Position numbers and translations under genes: made by a program. Below are positions 50,619 through 59,470 of a stretch of DNA of 64,000 nucleotides, one piece after another. How positions within the stretch are numbered: position 1 is the stretch's first letter; the number at the start of each line of letters is the position of its first letter. Below the pieces are notes generated by a model, which made no database searches, was not told the DNA's origin, and saw only the letters and a list, made by a program, of their open reading frames with translations. Origin of the DNA: Brevundimonas lutea (GTDB lineage Bacteria; Pseudomonadota; Alphaproteobacteria; Caulobacterales; Caulobacteraceae); NCBI RefSeq assembly GCF_003704105.1, contig NZ_QUOQ01000004.1:62001-126000 (forward strand), read 5' to 3'.

Positions 50619-51620
50619 GTGATTCGCCCGCTCGCCCTGACGCTCGGCGAGCCTGCGGGCATCGGTCCGGAGATCGTCGCCCTCGCCTGGGCGGCTTTGC
50701 GCCACCAGGACGCGCCGTTCGTTGTGATCGGCGACGCAGGTCTGATGGAGCGCCAGGGTCGGCCACTGGCCGTGATCGATGACCCGGCTGATAGCGTGCG
50801 CGCCTTCGATCAGGCGATCCCGCTCATCCACCGCCCGTTGCGCGCGCCGGTCGAGGTCTGCCGTCCCGATCCAGCCAACGCCGCCGCCGTGGCCGACTGG
50901 ATCGAGTTCGCGGTCAATCTGGCCCTGAACGGTGAGGTTGCCGGCGTCGTGACCGCGCCCATCGCCAAGGCGCCGCTCTACGCCGCCGGCTTTCCGTTTC
51001 CGGGACACACGGAATTTATCGCGGACCTCACCGCCGATGTGCCGTGGCCGGAGACGCGGGGACCGGTGATGATGCTGACCGCGCGCGACCTGCGCGCCTG
51101 TCTGGTGACCATCCATTCACCGCTGGCCGAAGTGCCGGAACTGGTGACCGAAGAGCGCGTCGTGCGCACCGCACAGGTTGTCCACGAGGCTCTGGCGCGC
51201 GACTTTGGGATCGATCGGCCGCGACTGGCGCTGGCCGGGTTGAACCCGCACGCGGGCGAGAGTGGGTCCATCGGGCTAGAAGAAGTGAGGGTGCTGGCGC
51301 CGGCGGTGGAGCGACTGCGGGGCATGGGCATCGACATTTCTGACCCGAGGCCTGCCGACACGATGTTTCATGACGAGGCGAGGCGCGGCTATGACGCCGC
51401 TATCTGCCTGTATCATGACCAGGCCCTGATCCCGGTGAAGACGCTGGATTTCTGGGGAGGGGTCAACGCCACCCTGGGCCTGCCCATCATCCGTACCTCG
51501 CCGGACCATGGCACGGGCTTCGACATCGCCGGCAAGGGGATCGCCCGCCCGGACAGCCTGATCGCCGCCATCCGGCTGGCGTCAAAGATGGCGGAACGGC
51601 GGGAAGCGGCTCATGGCTGA
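50619..51620 (+). CDS. pdxA: 4-hydroxythreonine-4-phosphate dehydrogenase
   Basis: A 333-residue NAD-dependent PdxA that oxidises 4-phosphohydroxy-L-threonine on the path to pyridoxine 5'-phosphate. ALTLGEPAGIGPEIVALAW opens the family; metal-ligand His lie in FPGHTEFIADL and in FHDEARRGYDAAICLYHDQALIPVK; SPDHGTGFDIAGKG is the C-terminal motif. The start is GTG 50619, one base after the surA stop. It overlaps the rsmA start by eight bases. The conserved order surA-pdxA-rsmA is kept. Confidence 0.96.
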   Translation: MIRPLALTLGEPAGIGPEIVALAWAALRHQDAPFVVIGDAGLMERQGRPLAVIDDPADSVRAFDQAIPLIHRPLRAPVEVCRPDPANAAAVADWIEFAVNLALNGEVAGVVTAPIAKAPLYAAGFPFPGHTEFIADLTADVPWPETRGPVMMLTARDLRACLVTIHSPLAEVPELVTEERVVRTAQVVHEALARDFGIDRPRLALAGLNPHAGESGSIGLEEVRVLAPAVERLRGMGIDISDPRPADTMFHDEARRGYDAAICLYHDQALIPVKTLDFWGGVNATLGLPIIRTSPDHGTGFDIAGKGIARPDSLIAAIRLASKMAERREAAHG

Positions 51621-52419
51621 TCTTCCCAGCCTCCGAGAAACCCTGGACGCCCATGGCCTGCTGGCCAAGAAGTCGTTCGGACAGCACTTCCTGCTGGACC
51701 TGAACGTCACCCGCAAGATCGTGCGGCTGGCGGGGCCGTTCGAGGGGCGCGCGGTGATTGAGGTCGGCCCCGGTCCCGGAGGCCTGACGCGGGCCCTGCT
51801 GGAATCGGATGCCGGCGCGGTCGTGCTGGTCGAGAAGGACGCGCGCTTTGTGCCCCTGCTGTCGGAGTTGGACGACGGTTCGGGGCGGCTGACGATCGTC
51901 GAGGGCGACGCCCTCAAGGTGCGGGAGGCCGAGCTGGTCGAGGGGCCCGCGCATCTGGTGTCCAACCTGCCCTACAACGTCGGCACGCCCTTGCTGATCA
52001 AGTGGCTGACCGGTCCGTGGACGCCTCACGCCCTGACCCTGATGTTTCAGAAGGAGGTCGCCGAGCGGGTGGCCGCTCCGGTCGGGTCGGACGCCTATGG
52101 CCGCCTGTCGGTCATCACCCAGGCCGTATGCGAGGCGCGAGTGGTGATGGATCTGCCCGCGAGAGCCTTTACGCCGCCGCCCAAGGTGGCCTCGGCCGTC
52201 GTCCATCTGGTCCCCCGTGTGGACCGGCCGGACACCGCGACGCTGAAGCGGCTGGAGCAGATGACGGCCGCCGCCTTCGGTCAGCGCCGCAAGATGCTGC
52301 GATCCAGCCTCAAGCCCCTGGGGGGCGCGGTTCTGTGTGAGGCGGCGGGGGTCGATCCGGACGCCCGAGCCGAGACGGTGGATGTGGCAGGATTCCTGCG
52401 GCTGGCGCGGGCAGGCTGA
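51613..52419 (+). CDS. rsmA: 16S rRNA (A1518/A1519) dimethyltransferase
   Basis: A 268-residue KsgA/RsmA that dimethylates two adjacent adenines in helix 45 during 30S maturation. KKSFGQHFLLDLNVTRKIV (about 16-34) starts the domain; EVGPGPGGLTRALLE is SAM motif I and VSNLPYNVGTPLL the NLPY catalytic motif. The final gene of the lpt-surA-pdxA run. The C-terminal RNA-binding part (FGQRRKMLRSSLKPL) is present. Confidence 0.96.
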   Translation: MADLPSLRETLDAHGLLAKKSFGQHFLLDLNVTRKIVRLAGPFEGRAVIEVGPGPGGLTRALLESDAGAVVLVEKDARFVPLLSELDDGSGRLTIVEGDALKVREAELVEGPAHLVSNLPYNVGTPLLIKWLTGPWTPHALTLMFQKEVAERVAAPVGSDAYGRLSVITQAVCEARVVMDLPARAFTPPPKVASAVVHLVPRVDRPDTATLKRLEQMTAAAFGQRRKMLRSSLKPLGGAVLCEAAGVDPDARAETVDVAGFLRLARAG

Positions 52420-52522
52420 CGCGCCACCCGACATGCCGTCGCAGTCGGGAACCACCCGCGCGTTCAGGGGCTAAGCCTGCGGGCCCTCCCCCGGCCCGTC
52501 ATTCCATTCTGAGAGACGAAAC

Positions 52523-52831
52523 ATGGACACCAACCGCATCGAAGGCGCGGCGACCGGCTTCAACGGCCGTGTTCAAGGCGCCGCCGGCAAGCTGACCGGC
52601 GACAGCAAGCTGCAGGTCGAAGGCAAGATCAACGAGATCAAGGGCCAGGCGCTGGACGCCTATGGCCGCGTCGTGGACGGCCTGGATCGTAACCTGCACC
52701 GCGTTCCGGCCCGCTATCAGGACAAGGCCCGCCAAGGGCTGGACTTCGCCCGCAACAAGCCGCTGCTGACCACCGGCATTGTGGCTGGCGCGGCGATCCT
52801 GCTCAGCGGCCTGCTGGGTCGCCGCCGCTAG
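52523..52831 (+). CDS. CsbD-like stress protein
   Basis: A 102-residue protein with an N-terminal CsbD-like helical-hairpin segment (GFNGRVQGAAGKLTGD and KINEIKGQALDAYGRV) and a C-terminal hydrophobic helix with a basic end (TTGIVAGAAILLSGLLGRRR), a likely membrane anchor. CsbD proteins are induced by stress and envelope damage, their biochemistry unknown. The sequence GAGAGAC before the ATG is a plausible ribosome-binding site. Flanked by a strong bidirectional terminator, it appears to be a single-gene unit. Confidence 0.8.
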   Translation: MDTNRIEGAATGFNGRVQGAAGKLTGDSKLQVEGKINEIKGQALDAYGRVVDGLDRNLHRVPARYQDKARQGLDFARNKPLLTTGIVAGAAILLSGLLGRRR

Positions 52832-52856
52832 GCGGAGCAACCCCGCAGAAGAGAAA

Positions 52857-52886
52857 GGCCGCCCGGTTCTCCGGGCGGCCTTTTTT
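52857..52886 (+). terminator. Terminator between csbD-like gene and clpA
   Basis: Perfect 10-bp stem ggccgcccgg/ccgggcggcc with a TTCT loop and a TTTTTT tract on the plus strand. On the minus strand the stem is followed by TTTC, so it probably also ends clpA transcripts, whose stop lies at 52911. Confidence 0.92.
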
Positions 52887-52910
52887 GTTGTTCGATAGAA
52901 GAACGCCCGG

Positions 52911-55235
52911 CTAGTCGGCGCTCTCCTCGGCCACTTCGTCCGACTTGGCCTTGGCCTTCTGTTCGGCCTCGCCCGCGGGGGTGATGTCGAAGGCGATCTT
53001 GCCGTCGGTCAGCACCACCTTCACATGGCCGCCGCGCACCAGCCGGCCGAACAGGATGTCGTCGGCCAAGGGCTTCTTGATCGAGTCCTGGATGACACGC
53101 GCCAGAGGCCGCGCACCGTACAGTTCGTCGAAGCCGTTCTTGGCCAGCCAGTCGGTGGCTTCGTCGGACAGTTCGATAGTGATGTTTCGGTCCGACAACT
53201 GGGTTTCCAGCTGCAGGGCGAACTTGGTCACCACCTGACGGATGGTGTCCTGGTCCAGCGGCTTGAAGGCCACGATGGCGTCCAGGCGGTTCCTGAACTC
53301 GGGCGTGAACAGGCGCTGGATGGCCTTTTCGTCCTCACCCTCGACCTTGCCGCGGCCAAAGCCGATGGCCGCACGCGCATTGTCGGCCGCCCCGGCGTTG
53401 GTGGTCATGATCAGAACGACGTTCCGGAAATCAACCTTCTTGCCGACCGCGTCGGTCAAGAGGCCGTGGTCCATGACCTGCAGCAGGATGTTGTAGACGT
53501 CCGGGTGAGCCTTCTCGATCTCGTCCAGCAGCACGACGGAATGCGGATGCTGGTCGACGGCGTCGGTCAGCAGGCCGCCCTGGTCGTGACCGACATAACC
53601 TGGAGGCGCACCGATCAGCCGGCTGACCGTGTGGCGCTCCATATACTCCGACATGTCGAACCGCTGCATCTCGATGCCCAGGGTGGACGCGAGTTGCTTG
53701 GCCGCCTCTGTCTTGCCGACGCCGGTGGGGCCGGAGAACAGGAAGCTGCCGATCGGCTTGTTCGGATCGCGCAGACCGGCGCGCGCCAGTTTCATGGCCG
53801 TGGCCAGTTGCTCGATAGCCTGGTCCTGACCGAAGACGGCGCGTTGCAGGTCGTCCTGCAGGTTCTTCAGCGACTCGGTATCGGACTTGGACACCGACTT
53901 GGCCGGAATCCGCGCCATCTTGGCGATGACGCCCTCGATCTCCTTCTGGTTGATCACCTTGCGCCGCCGGCTTTCGGGCAGCAGCATCTGCGAGGCCCCA
54001 GCCTCGTCGATCACGTCGATCGCCTTGTCCGGCAGCTTGCGGTCGGACATGTAGCGCGCCGACAGCTCCACGGCCGAGCGAATGGCGGCGTCGGTGTAAC
54101 GCAGCTTGTGGAAGGTCTCATAGTAGCTCTTGAGACCCTTCAGGATCTTGACCGTGTCCTCGACCGTCGGCTCGTTGACGTCGATCTTCTGGAAGCGGCG
54201 GACCAGGGCGCGGTCCTTCTCGAAATGCTGGCGATACTCCTTGTAGGTGGTCGAGCCCATACAGCGCAGGCTGCCCGACGCCAGGGCCGGCTTCAGCAGG
54301 TTGGATGCATCCATGGCCCCGCCCGAAGTGGCGCCGGCGCCAATCACGGTATGGATCTCGTCAATGAACAGGATGGCGTCGGGGTGCTGCTCCAGCTCCT
54401 TGACCACCTGTTTCAGCCGCTCCTCGAAGTCGCCGCGGTAGCGGGTCCCGGCCAGCAGGGCTCCCATGTCTAGCGAGAAGATGGTTGAGTCCTTGAGGAC
54501 GTCCGGTACCTCGCCATTGACGATCTTACGCGCCAGGCCTTCCGCGATGGCAGTCTTGCCGACGCCGGGGTCGCCGACCAGCAGCGGATTGTTCTTGGTG
54601 CGGCGGCACAGGATCTGGATCGAGCGTTCGACCTCGGCCTGACGGCCGATGAGCGGGTCGACCTTGCCCTCGCGCGACTTCTCGTTGAGGTCGACGCAAT
54701 AAGCTTCCAGCGCCTCTCCGCCCTGTTTGACGGTTGCGGCCTCCTCCGCCTCCTCCGGGCTGGTCCCGCGCGCCGGTCGCGTCTCCGCGCCGCCCGCCTT
54801 CTTGGCGATGCCGTGCGCGATGTAGTTGACCGCGTCGTAGCGGGTCATGTCCTGCTCCTGCAGGAAATAGGCGGCGTGGCTTTCGCGCTCGGAGAAGATG
54901 GCCACCAGGACATTGGCGCCCGAGACGTCGTCGCGGCCCGAGCTCTGAACGTGGATCACGGCGCGCTGGATCACCCGCTGGAAGCCGGCGGTCGGCTTGG
55001 CGTCGTCGCCGTCCGAAGTGGCCAGAGCCGCCAGATCGGTGTCGACATACAGGGTCAGCGCCGTCTTCAGCGCCGTCAGGTCGACATTGCAGGCCGTCAT
55101 CACCCCGGCCGCGTCCGGGTCATCGACCAGGGCGAGCAGCAGGTGCTCCAGCGTGGCGTATTCGTGCCGGCGCTCGTTCGCGTAGTGAACGGCCCGGTGC
55201 AGGGTTTCTTCAAGGTGGCGTGAGAAAGAAGGCAC
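52911..55235 (-). CDS. clpA: ATP-dependent Clp protease ATP-binding subunit ClpA
   Basis: A 774-residue AAA+ unfoldase that feeds N-end-rule and other substrates to ClpP. An N-domain (about 1-145, binding ClpS) is followed by AAA1 with [16 protein letters not shown] and [10 protein letters not shown], and AAA2 with [25 protein letters not shown] and the sensor residues. The IGFGRGKV segment near 610 fits the IGL/F loop that docks on ClpP. Start GTG 55235 follows an AAGGA eight bases upstream, inside the clpS stop region; the longer frame is not used. Downstream of clpS, 5 bases apart. Confidence 0.96.
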   Translation of the reverse strand: MPSFSRHLEETLHRAVHYANERRHEYATLEHLLLALVDDPDAAGVMTACNVDLTALKTALTLYVDTDLAALATSDGDDAKPTAGFQRVIQRAVIHVQSSGRDDVSGANVLVAIFSERESHAAYFLQEQDMTRYDAVNYIAHGIAKKAGGAETRPARGTSPEEAEEAATVKQGGEALEAYCVDLNEKSREGKVDPLIGRQAEVERSIQILCRRTKNNPLLVGDPGVGKTAIAEGLARKIVNGEVPDVLKDSTIFSLDMGALLAGTRYRGDFEERLKQVVKELEQHPDAILFIDEIHTVIGAGATSGGAMDASNLLKPALASGSLRCMGSTTYKEYRQHFEKDRALVRRFQKIDVNEPTVEDTVKILKGLKSYYETFHKLRYTDAAIRSAVELSARYMSDRKLPDKAIDVIDEAGASQMLLPESRRRKVINQKEIEGVIAKMARIPAKSVSKSDTESLKNLQDDLQRAVFGQDQAIEQLATAMKLARAGLRDPNKPIGSFLFSGPTGVGKTEAAKQLASTLGIEMQRFDMSEYMERHTVSRLIGAPPGYVGHDQGGLLTDAVDQHPHSVVLLDEIEKAHPDVYNILLQVMDHGLLTDAVGKKVDFRNVVLIMTTNAGAADNARAAIGFGRGKVEGEDEKAIQRLFTPEFRNRLDAIVAFKPLDQDTIRQVVTKFALQLETQLSDRNITIELSDEATDWLAKNGFDELYGARPLARVIQDSIKKPLADDILFGRLVRGGHVKVVLTDGKIAFDITPAGEAEQKAKAKSDEVAEESAD

Positions 55236-55240
55236 GGCGG

Positions 55241-55567
55241 TCAATCCTTTTCCATCGTGCACTGAAGCGGGTGCTGGTGGCGGCGGGCAGTCTCGATAAC
55301 CTGGGCGACCTTGGTTTCGGCCACCTCGTAGGTGAAGACGCCGCACACCCCGACACCGTGCTGGTGCACGTGCAGCATGATCCGCGTCGCGTCCTCGCGC
55401 GACTTCTGGAAGAAGCGCTCGAGGACATAGATCACAAACTCCATGGGCGTGTAGTCGTCGTTCAGGATCAGCACTCGATACAGCGAGGGCTTCTGAAGCT
55501 TCGGCTTTGTCTCTGCGATGACGGTGGTTCCGGAACCACCGACTTCGCTGGGCCTCTTGGTGGGCAT
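55241..55567 (-). CDS. clpS: ClpS adaptor protein
   Basis: A 108-residue adaptor that delivers N-degron substrates to ClpA. Conserved: [24 protein letters not shown] with the NDD substrate pocket, AThis-containing [21 protein letters not shown] and the C-terminal helix. I use ATG 55567 (MPTKRPSEV); the first 25 residues of a longer reading are basic and unlike the family. Co-transcribed with clpA. Confidence 0.95.
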   Translation of the reverse strand: MPTKRPSEVGGSGTTVIAETKPKLQKPSLYRVLILNDDYTPMEFVIYVLERFFQKSREDATRIMLHVHQHGVGVCGVFTYEVAETKVAQVIETARRHQHPLQCTMEKD

Positions 55568-55664
55568 TCGCGATCCGGTCTGCGGGAGAGTCAGGCGTCT
55601 AGATAGGGAATGATGGCGCGATTTTAAGCGGCGTCCAGTCACACTCGACGTGAGGCGCGTCGCC

Positions 55665-56093
55665 TCACCCCTTCAACAGCCTGTCCCGCGCCTGGTTCAG
55701 CTGTTCGGCGAGCCCTTGTGTGCCGCCTTGATCGGGATGAGCGCGGGCCATCAGCCGACGCCAGGCGGCTTGGATTTCGCCGCGGTTGGCTGCGGCTGAG
55801 ACGCCCAGCAGGCGGCGAGCCTCGGCGTCGGTCATTCGGGAGGGGTCGATGGGGCGGCTCCTCGTCGACCTGACGCGCGACGCGACGGTCAGCCATAGCC
55901 CGGCAGCCGCCATGGCTCCGGCGCCGATCCAGACCCCGCGCGCCGCCGCGATGACGGCGCCGACGAACAGCGCCGCCGCCATCATGGTCGAGGCGATGCG
56001 CCAATGGCCGCGACCGGCGCGCTCAGTCTGTCGGCCTAGGCGGACCAACATCCACAGGATGACCGCGCCGACGCCGAAATAGAGGAGGGTCAT
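55665..56093 (-). CDS. Membrane-anchored J-domain protein
   Basis: A 142-residue protein with two N-terminal transmembrane helices (about 2-18 and 37-70) and a C-terminal, cytoplasmic J domain with HPD at 119-121 (RAHPDQGG). Such proteins recruit and stimulate DnaK at a specific membrane place. The J domain here is compact (about 60 residues) and resembles the Tim14/Pam18 type. It sits directly between mipZ (19-base gap) and clpS; a link with division-site control or Clp proteolysis is speculation. Confidence 0.85.
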   Translation of the reverse strand: MTLLYFGVGAVILWMLVRLGRQTERAGRGHWRIASTMMAAALFVGAVIAAARGVWIGAGAMAAAGLWLTVASRVRSTRSRPIDPSRMTDAEARRLLGVSAAANRGEIQAAWRRLMARAHPDQGGTQGLAEQLNQARDRLLKG

Positions 56094-56112
56094 CGACGCT
56101 CCCGCGTCGTCC

Positions 56113-56943
56113 TCACGCCGCCTCGTCCAGACGGTCGGCGCCTTCCAGACCCAGAGCCTGCATCAGGCTGCGCATCTCCTGACGGGCGGCGACGTGAGCG
56201 ATGGAGACCGATACGGGCCGGATCTCGGCGGAGATGTCCGCGACCGTCAGCCCGAAGGGGAAGAGCTCGCGATAGATGACCCGGTCGCGCAGGCCGGGCC
56301 CGACGCGGAAGCCGACCCGCTTGGCGAGTTTGGTCATCTTCTCGTCGACGCGCCGGCGATTGCGGGCCTCCGCCACGGCCAGGCGGTTGGTCAGGACGAT
56401 CCAGTCGATGGTCGCTCCGGCCCGGCCCTCGGCCAGGGCGCGGTTCTTGCGCGCCTCCCAAACGGTCTCGGAATAGATGGAGGGCTTCAGCAGCTCCAGC
56501 GTCACGGGATCGACGTGGCCCAGCAGGTCGAAGTCCACGAAGCTGTCGTTCATGGGGGTGACGATCTGGGCGGCGCGGTCGTGGGCCGCGCGGCTGAGCG
56601 TGGTGTCGCCCCCGGGGGTGTCGATCAGGATGGCGTCGCAATCGGCCAGAGACGCGAGCGCCGCCTGAAAGGCCGCCATCTGGGTGTCGGCGTCGGCGCG
56701 AGCCATGATCTTACCGTCGCCCATCTCGGCCACCTTGGCCATCGGCGCCTCGGCGCGGTTCGCTTCCAGCCAGCGCTCGCGGTTGGCGAAGAAGGTGGCG
56801 AGCGTCCGCTGGCGCAGGTCCAGGTCAATGATCCCGACCGACTTGCCCGCGTGCAACAGGCCAACGGCAATATGGATCGCCAGGGTGGACTTGCCCGCCC
56901 CGCCCTTTTCGTTGCCGACAACGATGATGTGTGGTCCGGCCAT
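56113..56943 (-). CDS. mipZ: MipZ division-site positioning ATPase
   Basis: A 276-residue ParA-family ATPase of the MipZ type. In Caulobacter MipZ forms a gradient from the poles with ParB and blocks FtsZ assembly, placing the division plane. IIVVGNEKGGAGKSTLAIHI carries the deviant Walker A; IIDLDLRQRTLATFF and ILIDTPGGDTTLSR the other ATPase motifs, and TNRLAVAEARNRRRVDEKM a MipZ-type region. ATG 56943 is used (MAGPHIIVV); ATG 56955 adds four residues. No parB is near. Confidence 0.93.
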   Translation of the reverse strand: MAGPHIIVVGNEKGGAGKSTLAIHIAVGLLHAGKSVGIIDLDLRQRTLATFFANRERWLEANRAEAPMAKVAEMGDGKIMARADADTQMAAFQAALASLADCDAILIDTPGGDTTLSRAAHDRAAQIVTPMNDSFVDFDLLGHVDPVTLELLKPSIYSETVWEARKNRALAEGRAGATIDWIVLTNRLAVAEARNRRRVDEKMTKLAKRVGFRVGPGLRDRVIYRELFPFGLTVADISAEIRPVSVSIAHVAARQEMRSLMQALGLEGADRLDEAA

Positions 56944-57029
56944 GCCCAGATCCATGTTCCGGCCCCGAATCGTTCGGGGCGCTCCTGTCCGACAACGTCG
57001 GGCCGGCGGTCGGGATCGTCAACGCGACG

Positions 57030-57662
57030 TCAGGCGGCGCCTGTGGACGAGCAGAAGGGATCGGTGACTTGCGCGGCGCGGCACAGCGCAGGTGCATCGG
57101 TCTCGGGCGCGGCGACGCGCAGCCGGGTCAGGGTGCGACCGCCGACCTGAACGGTCTCCAGACGGGGATGGAGGCCGTCAAGCGCCCCGCCGGCGCGGGC
57201 GGCGGCGGCGCTCCAGGCGGCCCGGGCGGCGGTCTCGCTGGAATAGGCGCCAAGCTGGATCAACCGGGTGGTGACGGGCGCGCTGTCGGTCGCGTCGTTG
57301 ACCGCCTGGGCACCGCGCAGGCCGTTGACGGCCTCGGCGGTCACGGCGCGGGCGGTGTCGGCGGGGACGGCCTCAGTGACCTGGCGCAAGATTGGGGCCG
57401 CCACGGCAATACCGTCGCGGGCGTCCCAGAAGTCGTGGACGTCCAGCACCTCGACATTAAGCGCCGGGCGCAGGCCCGCCTCGGTCACGGTACGAGGCCG
57501 CTGGGTACCGACGGCGCGGGCGGCGCCCTCGACCGGGATCGCCGCGACCTGTTCAGCCACGGCTTCGAAGGAAACGCCCTCGCCCGATCCGCCACAGCCG
57601 GCGAGGACCGCGCCGCAAAGCGCGATCATCAGGGCCGAGGGATGGAAAGGCCGGGACGCCAT
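57030..57662 (-). CDS. SPOR-domain lipoprotein
   Basis: A 210-residue predicted lipoprotein (ALMIALCGAVLAGC, lipid Cys about 23). The C-terminal 75 residues look like a SPOR domain, TRLIQLGAYSSETAARAAWSAA, the fold that binds denuded glycan at the septum. The N-terminal half is Ala/Val-rich with no clear domain. A Cys pair lies near the C-terminus (APALCRAAQ and DPFC). Its place beside mipZ agrees with a septal role, as an inference. Confidence 0.75.
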   Translation of the reverse strand: MASRPFHPSALMIALCGAVLAGCGGSGEGVSFEAVAEQVAAIPVEGAARAVGTQRPRTVTEAGLRPALNVEVLDVHDFWDARDGIAVAAPILRQVTEAVPADTARAVTAEAVNGLRGAQAVNDATDSAPVTTRLIQLGAYSSETAARAAWSAAAARAGGALDGLHPRLETVQVGGRTLTRLRVAAPETDAPALCRAAQVTDPFCSSTGAA

Positions 57663-57709
57663 CCGACCTCTCTAGCGCATCCCACTCAAGACAGGGTTGA
57701 CAGACGCGG

Positions 57710-58240
57710 TTAACGCCCGGCCGGGAAGATCAGGCTAGCGTCGGCGCCGACCGTGGCACGCTCCCCAAGGCTCCTCGCCGTCTCGCCCGAGACGGGATGA
57801 CGCCAGGCTGGCGCGATCTCCGTCAACGGCCGCATGACGAAGGCCCGGTCCTCTGCGCGAGGATGCGGCAGGATCAAGCCATCGCAGTCGCCGGTCTCGC
57901 GGCCGTATGCGATCAAATCGAGGTCGAGCGTGCGCGGGGCGTTCAGCGCGCCACGCTGGCGGCAAAAGGCCTCCTCGATCCGGGACAGAGCCGACAGCAA
58001 GGCGTGAGGATCGAGTTCGGTCGAGACCACGGCGACACCGTTCAAGAACGGCGGGTCTTCCGGGTCCGGCCATGCCTTCGACGCCCACCATCCGGAGCGT
58101 GCGATGACGGTGATCCCTTCGTCAGGAAAGCGGGCCACCGCCGCCTCCAACGCGGTCCGGCAATCGGGCCAGGCGCCCTTGTCATTGCAGCCGAGGGCGA
58201 CGATGACCGACTGATCGCCCATCGGATCGGCGTCGCCCAT
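57710..58240 (-). CDS. folK: 2-amino-4-hydroxy-6-hydroxymethyldihydropteridine pyrophosphokinase
   Basis: A HPPK of about 176 residues that transfers pyrophosphate from ATP to the pterin in folate synthesis. Motifs: VIVALGCND at the N-terminus, NGVAVVSTELDPHALLSAL, RTLDLDLIAYG with the Mg-binding Asp residues, and LPHPRAEDRAFVMRPL. Several in-frame ATGs exist (58285, 58240, 58222); I use 58240 and note 58222 fits the family start best. The 58285 option would overlap the NYN gene start. Ends just before a SPOR lipoprotein gene. Confidence 0.9.
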   Translation of the reverse strand: MGDADPMGDQSVIVALGCNDKGAWPDCRTALEAAVARFPDEGITVIARSGWWASKAWPDPEDPPFLNGVAVVSTELDPHALLSALSRIEEAFCRQRGALNAPRTLDLDLIAYGRETGDCDGLILPHPRAEDRAFVMRPLTEIAPAWRHPVSGETARSLGERATVGADASLIFPAGR

Positions 58241-58283
58241 TCTGGCGGAGGCCGCGGTTCCTATTGTCTCGGAGATTTCATCC

Positions 58284-58838
58284 ATGATCCTCAATCCGGC
58301 CGGCCGCACGGCCCTGTTCATCGACGGGGCCAATCTCTATTCGACGGCCAAAGGACTGAGCGCGGATCTCGACTTCAAGAAGATGATTGACTGGTTCCGC
58401 GAGCGGGCCGTCCTGGTTCGGGCCTATTATTACACGGCCATCGTCGAGGGCGAAGAGTTCTCGCCGATCAAGCCCCTGGTCGACTGGCTCGACTACAATG
58501 GCTTCACCCTGGTGACCAAGGCAGCCAAGCGGTTCACCGACCTCCAGGGCCATAGCCGGATCAAGGGCAATATGGATGTCGAGATCGCCGTCGACATGCT
58601 GGAGCTGGCGGCGCACGTCGATCAGGTGGTGCTGTTTTCGGGCGACGGAGACTTCCGGCGGCTGGTCCAGGCGGTCCAGGCCAAGGGGGTGCGGGTGACG
58701 GTGATCTCCAGCCTGAAGACACAGCCGCCCATGATCGCCGACGACCTGCGCCGGGCGGCGGACGAGTTCGTGGACCTGAACGATCTGCTGGCCGAGTTCG
58801 GGCGGCCTCGGGCGGCCTCCGGGGCTGTGACCGCCTGA
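58284..58838 (+). CDS. NYN-domain (LabA/DUF88) putative ribonuclease
   Basis: A 184-residue NYN/PIN-like protein of the LabA type. The acidic metal site is D14 in ALFIDGANLY, D98 and D104 in KGNMDVEIAVDML, and D121/D123 in FSGDGDFRRLV, as expected for an RNA-processing nuclease. No added domain. It overlaps the downstream glycosylase ATG by one base (TGATG). Divergent from folK. Confidence 0.9.
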   Translation: MILNPAGRTALFIDGANLYSTAKGLSADLDFKKMIDWFRERAVLVRAYYYTAIVEGEEFSPIKPLVDWLDYNGFTLVTKAAKRFTDLQGHSRIKGNMDVEIAVDMLELAAHVDQVVLFSGDGDFRRLVQAVQAKGVRVTVISSLKTQPPMIADDLRRAADEFVDLNDLLAEFGRPRAASGAVTA

Positions 58839-59470
58839 TGCTGACGCCCGAGGCCCCACGCGGCTGTCCGCTGTGCCCCCGGCTGGTGGCCTATCGGATG
58901 GAGAACCGCGCCGCCCATCCCGATTGGTGGAACGACCCTGCCCCCAGCTTCGGCGATCCGAACGCGCGGCTGCTTGTCGCGGGCCTCGCCCCCGGTCGCA
59001 TGGGCGCCAACCGCACCGGCCGGCCCTTCACCGGCGATCACGCCGGCTGGCTGCTGTACGACACGCTGAAGAAAACCGGCTTCGCGCGCGGAGATTACGA
59101 CGCCCGGCCGGACGACGGGCTGGAGCTGGTGGACTGCATGATCACCAACGCCGTGCGCTGCGCGCCGCCCGGCAACAAGCCGACTCCGGCCGAGGAGGCG
59201 ACCTGCCGACCTTTCTTGGTCGATCGCCTGGCCGCCCTGCCCCGCCTACAGGTCATCGTCACCCTGGGCGACGTCTCACGCCGCAATGTGTTGAAGACCT
59301 TGGGCCTGCCCGGCACGGCCATCCCGCCAGGCCACAGCGTCGAGGGCCAGGCCGGGCCCTATCGCCTGATTAACAGCTATCACTGCTCTCGCCTCAACAC
59401 GAACACGGGACGGCTGACGGCGGAGATGTTCGAGGACATCTTCCGGCGAGCGAAGGCGATGCTGACCTAG
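58838..59470 (+). CDS. Uracil-DNA glycosylase, family 5 (UDGb) type
   Basis: A 210-residue Fe-S uracil-DNA glycosylase. CPLCPRL near the N-terminus and distal Cys residues are the candidate [4Fe-4S] ligands. [19 protein letters not shown] (about 49-67) is the family 5 active-site motif A, and [16 protein letters not shown] motif B. Family 5 enzymes lack the Asp/Asn of other classes and also remove hypoxanthine or ethenocytosine. Coupled to the NYN gene and convergent with lysK; the stops overlap. Confidence 0.9.
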   Translation: MLTPEAPRGCPLCPRLVAYRMENRAAHPDWWNDPAPSFGDPNARLLVAGLAPGRMGANRTGRPFTGDHAGWLLYDTLKKTGFARGDYDARPDDGLELVDCMITNAVRCAPPGNKPTPAEEATCRPFLVDRLAALPRLQVIVTLGDVSRRNVLKTLGLPGTAIPPGHSVEGQAGPYRLINSYHCSRLNTNTGRLTAEMFEDIFRRAKAMLT

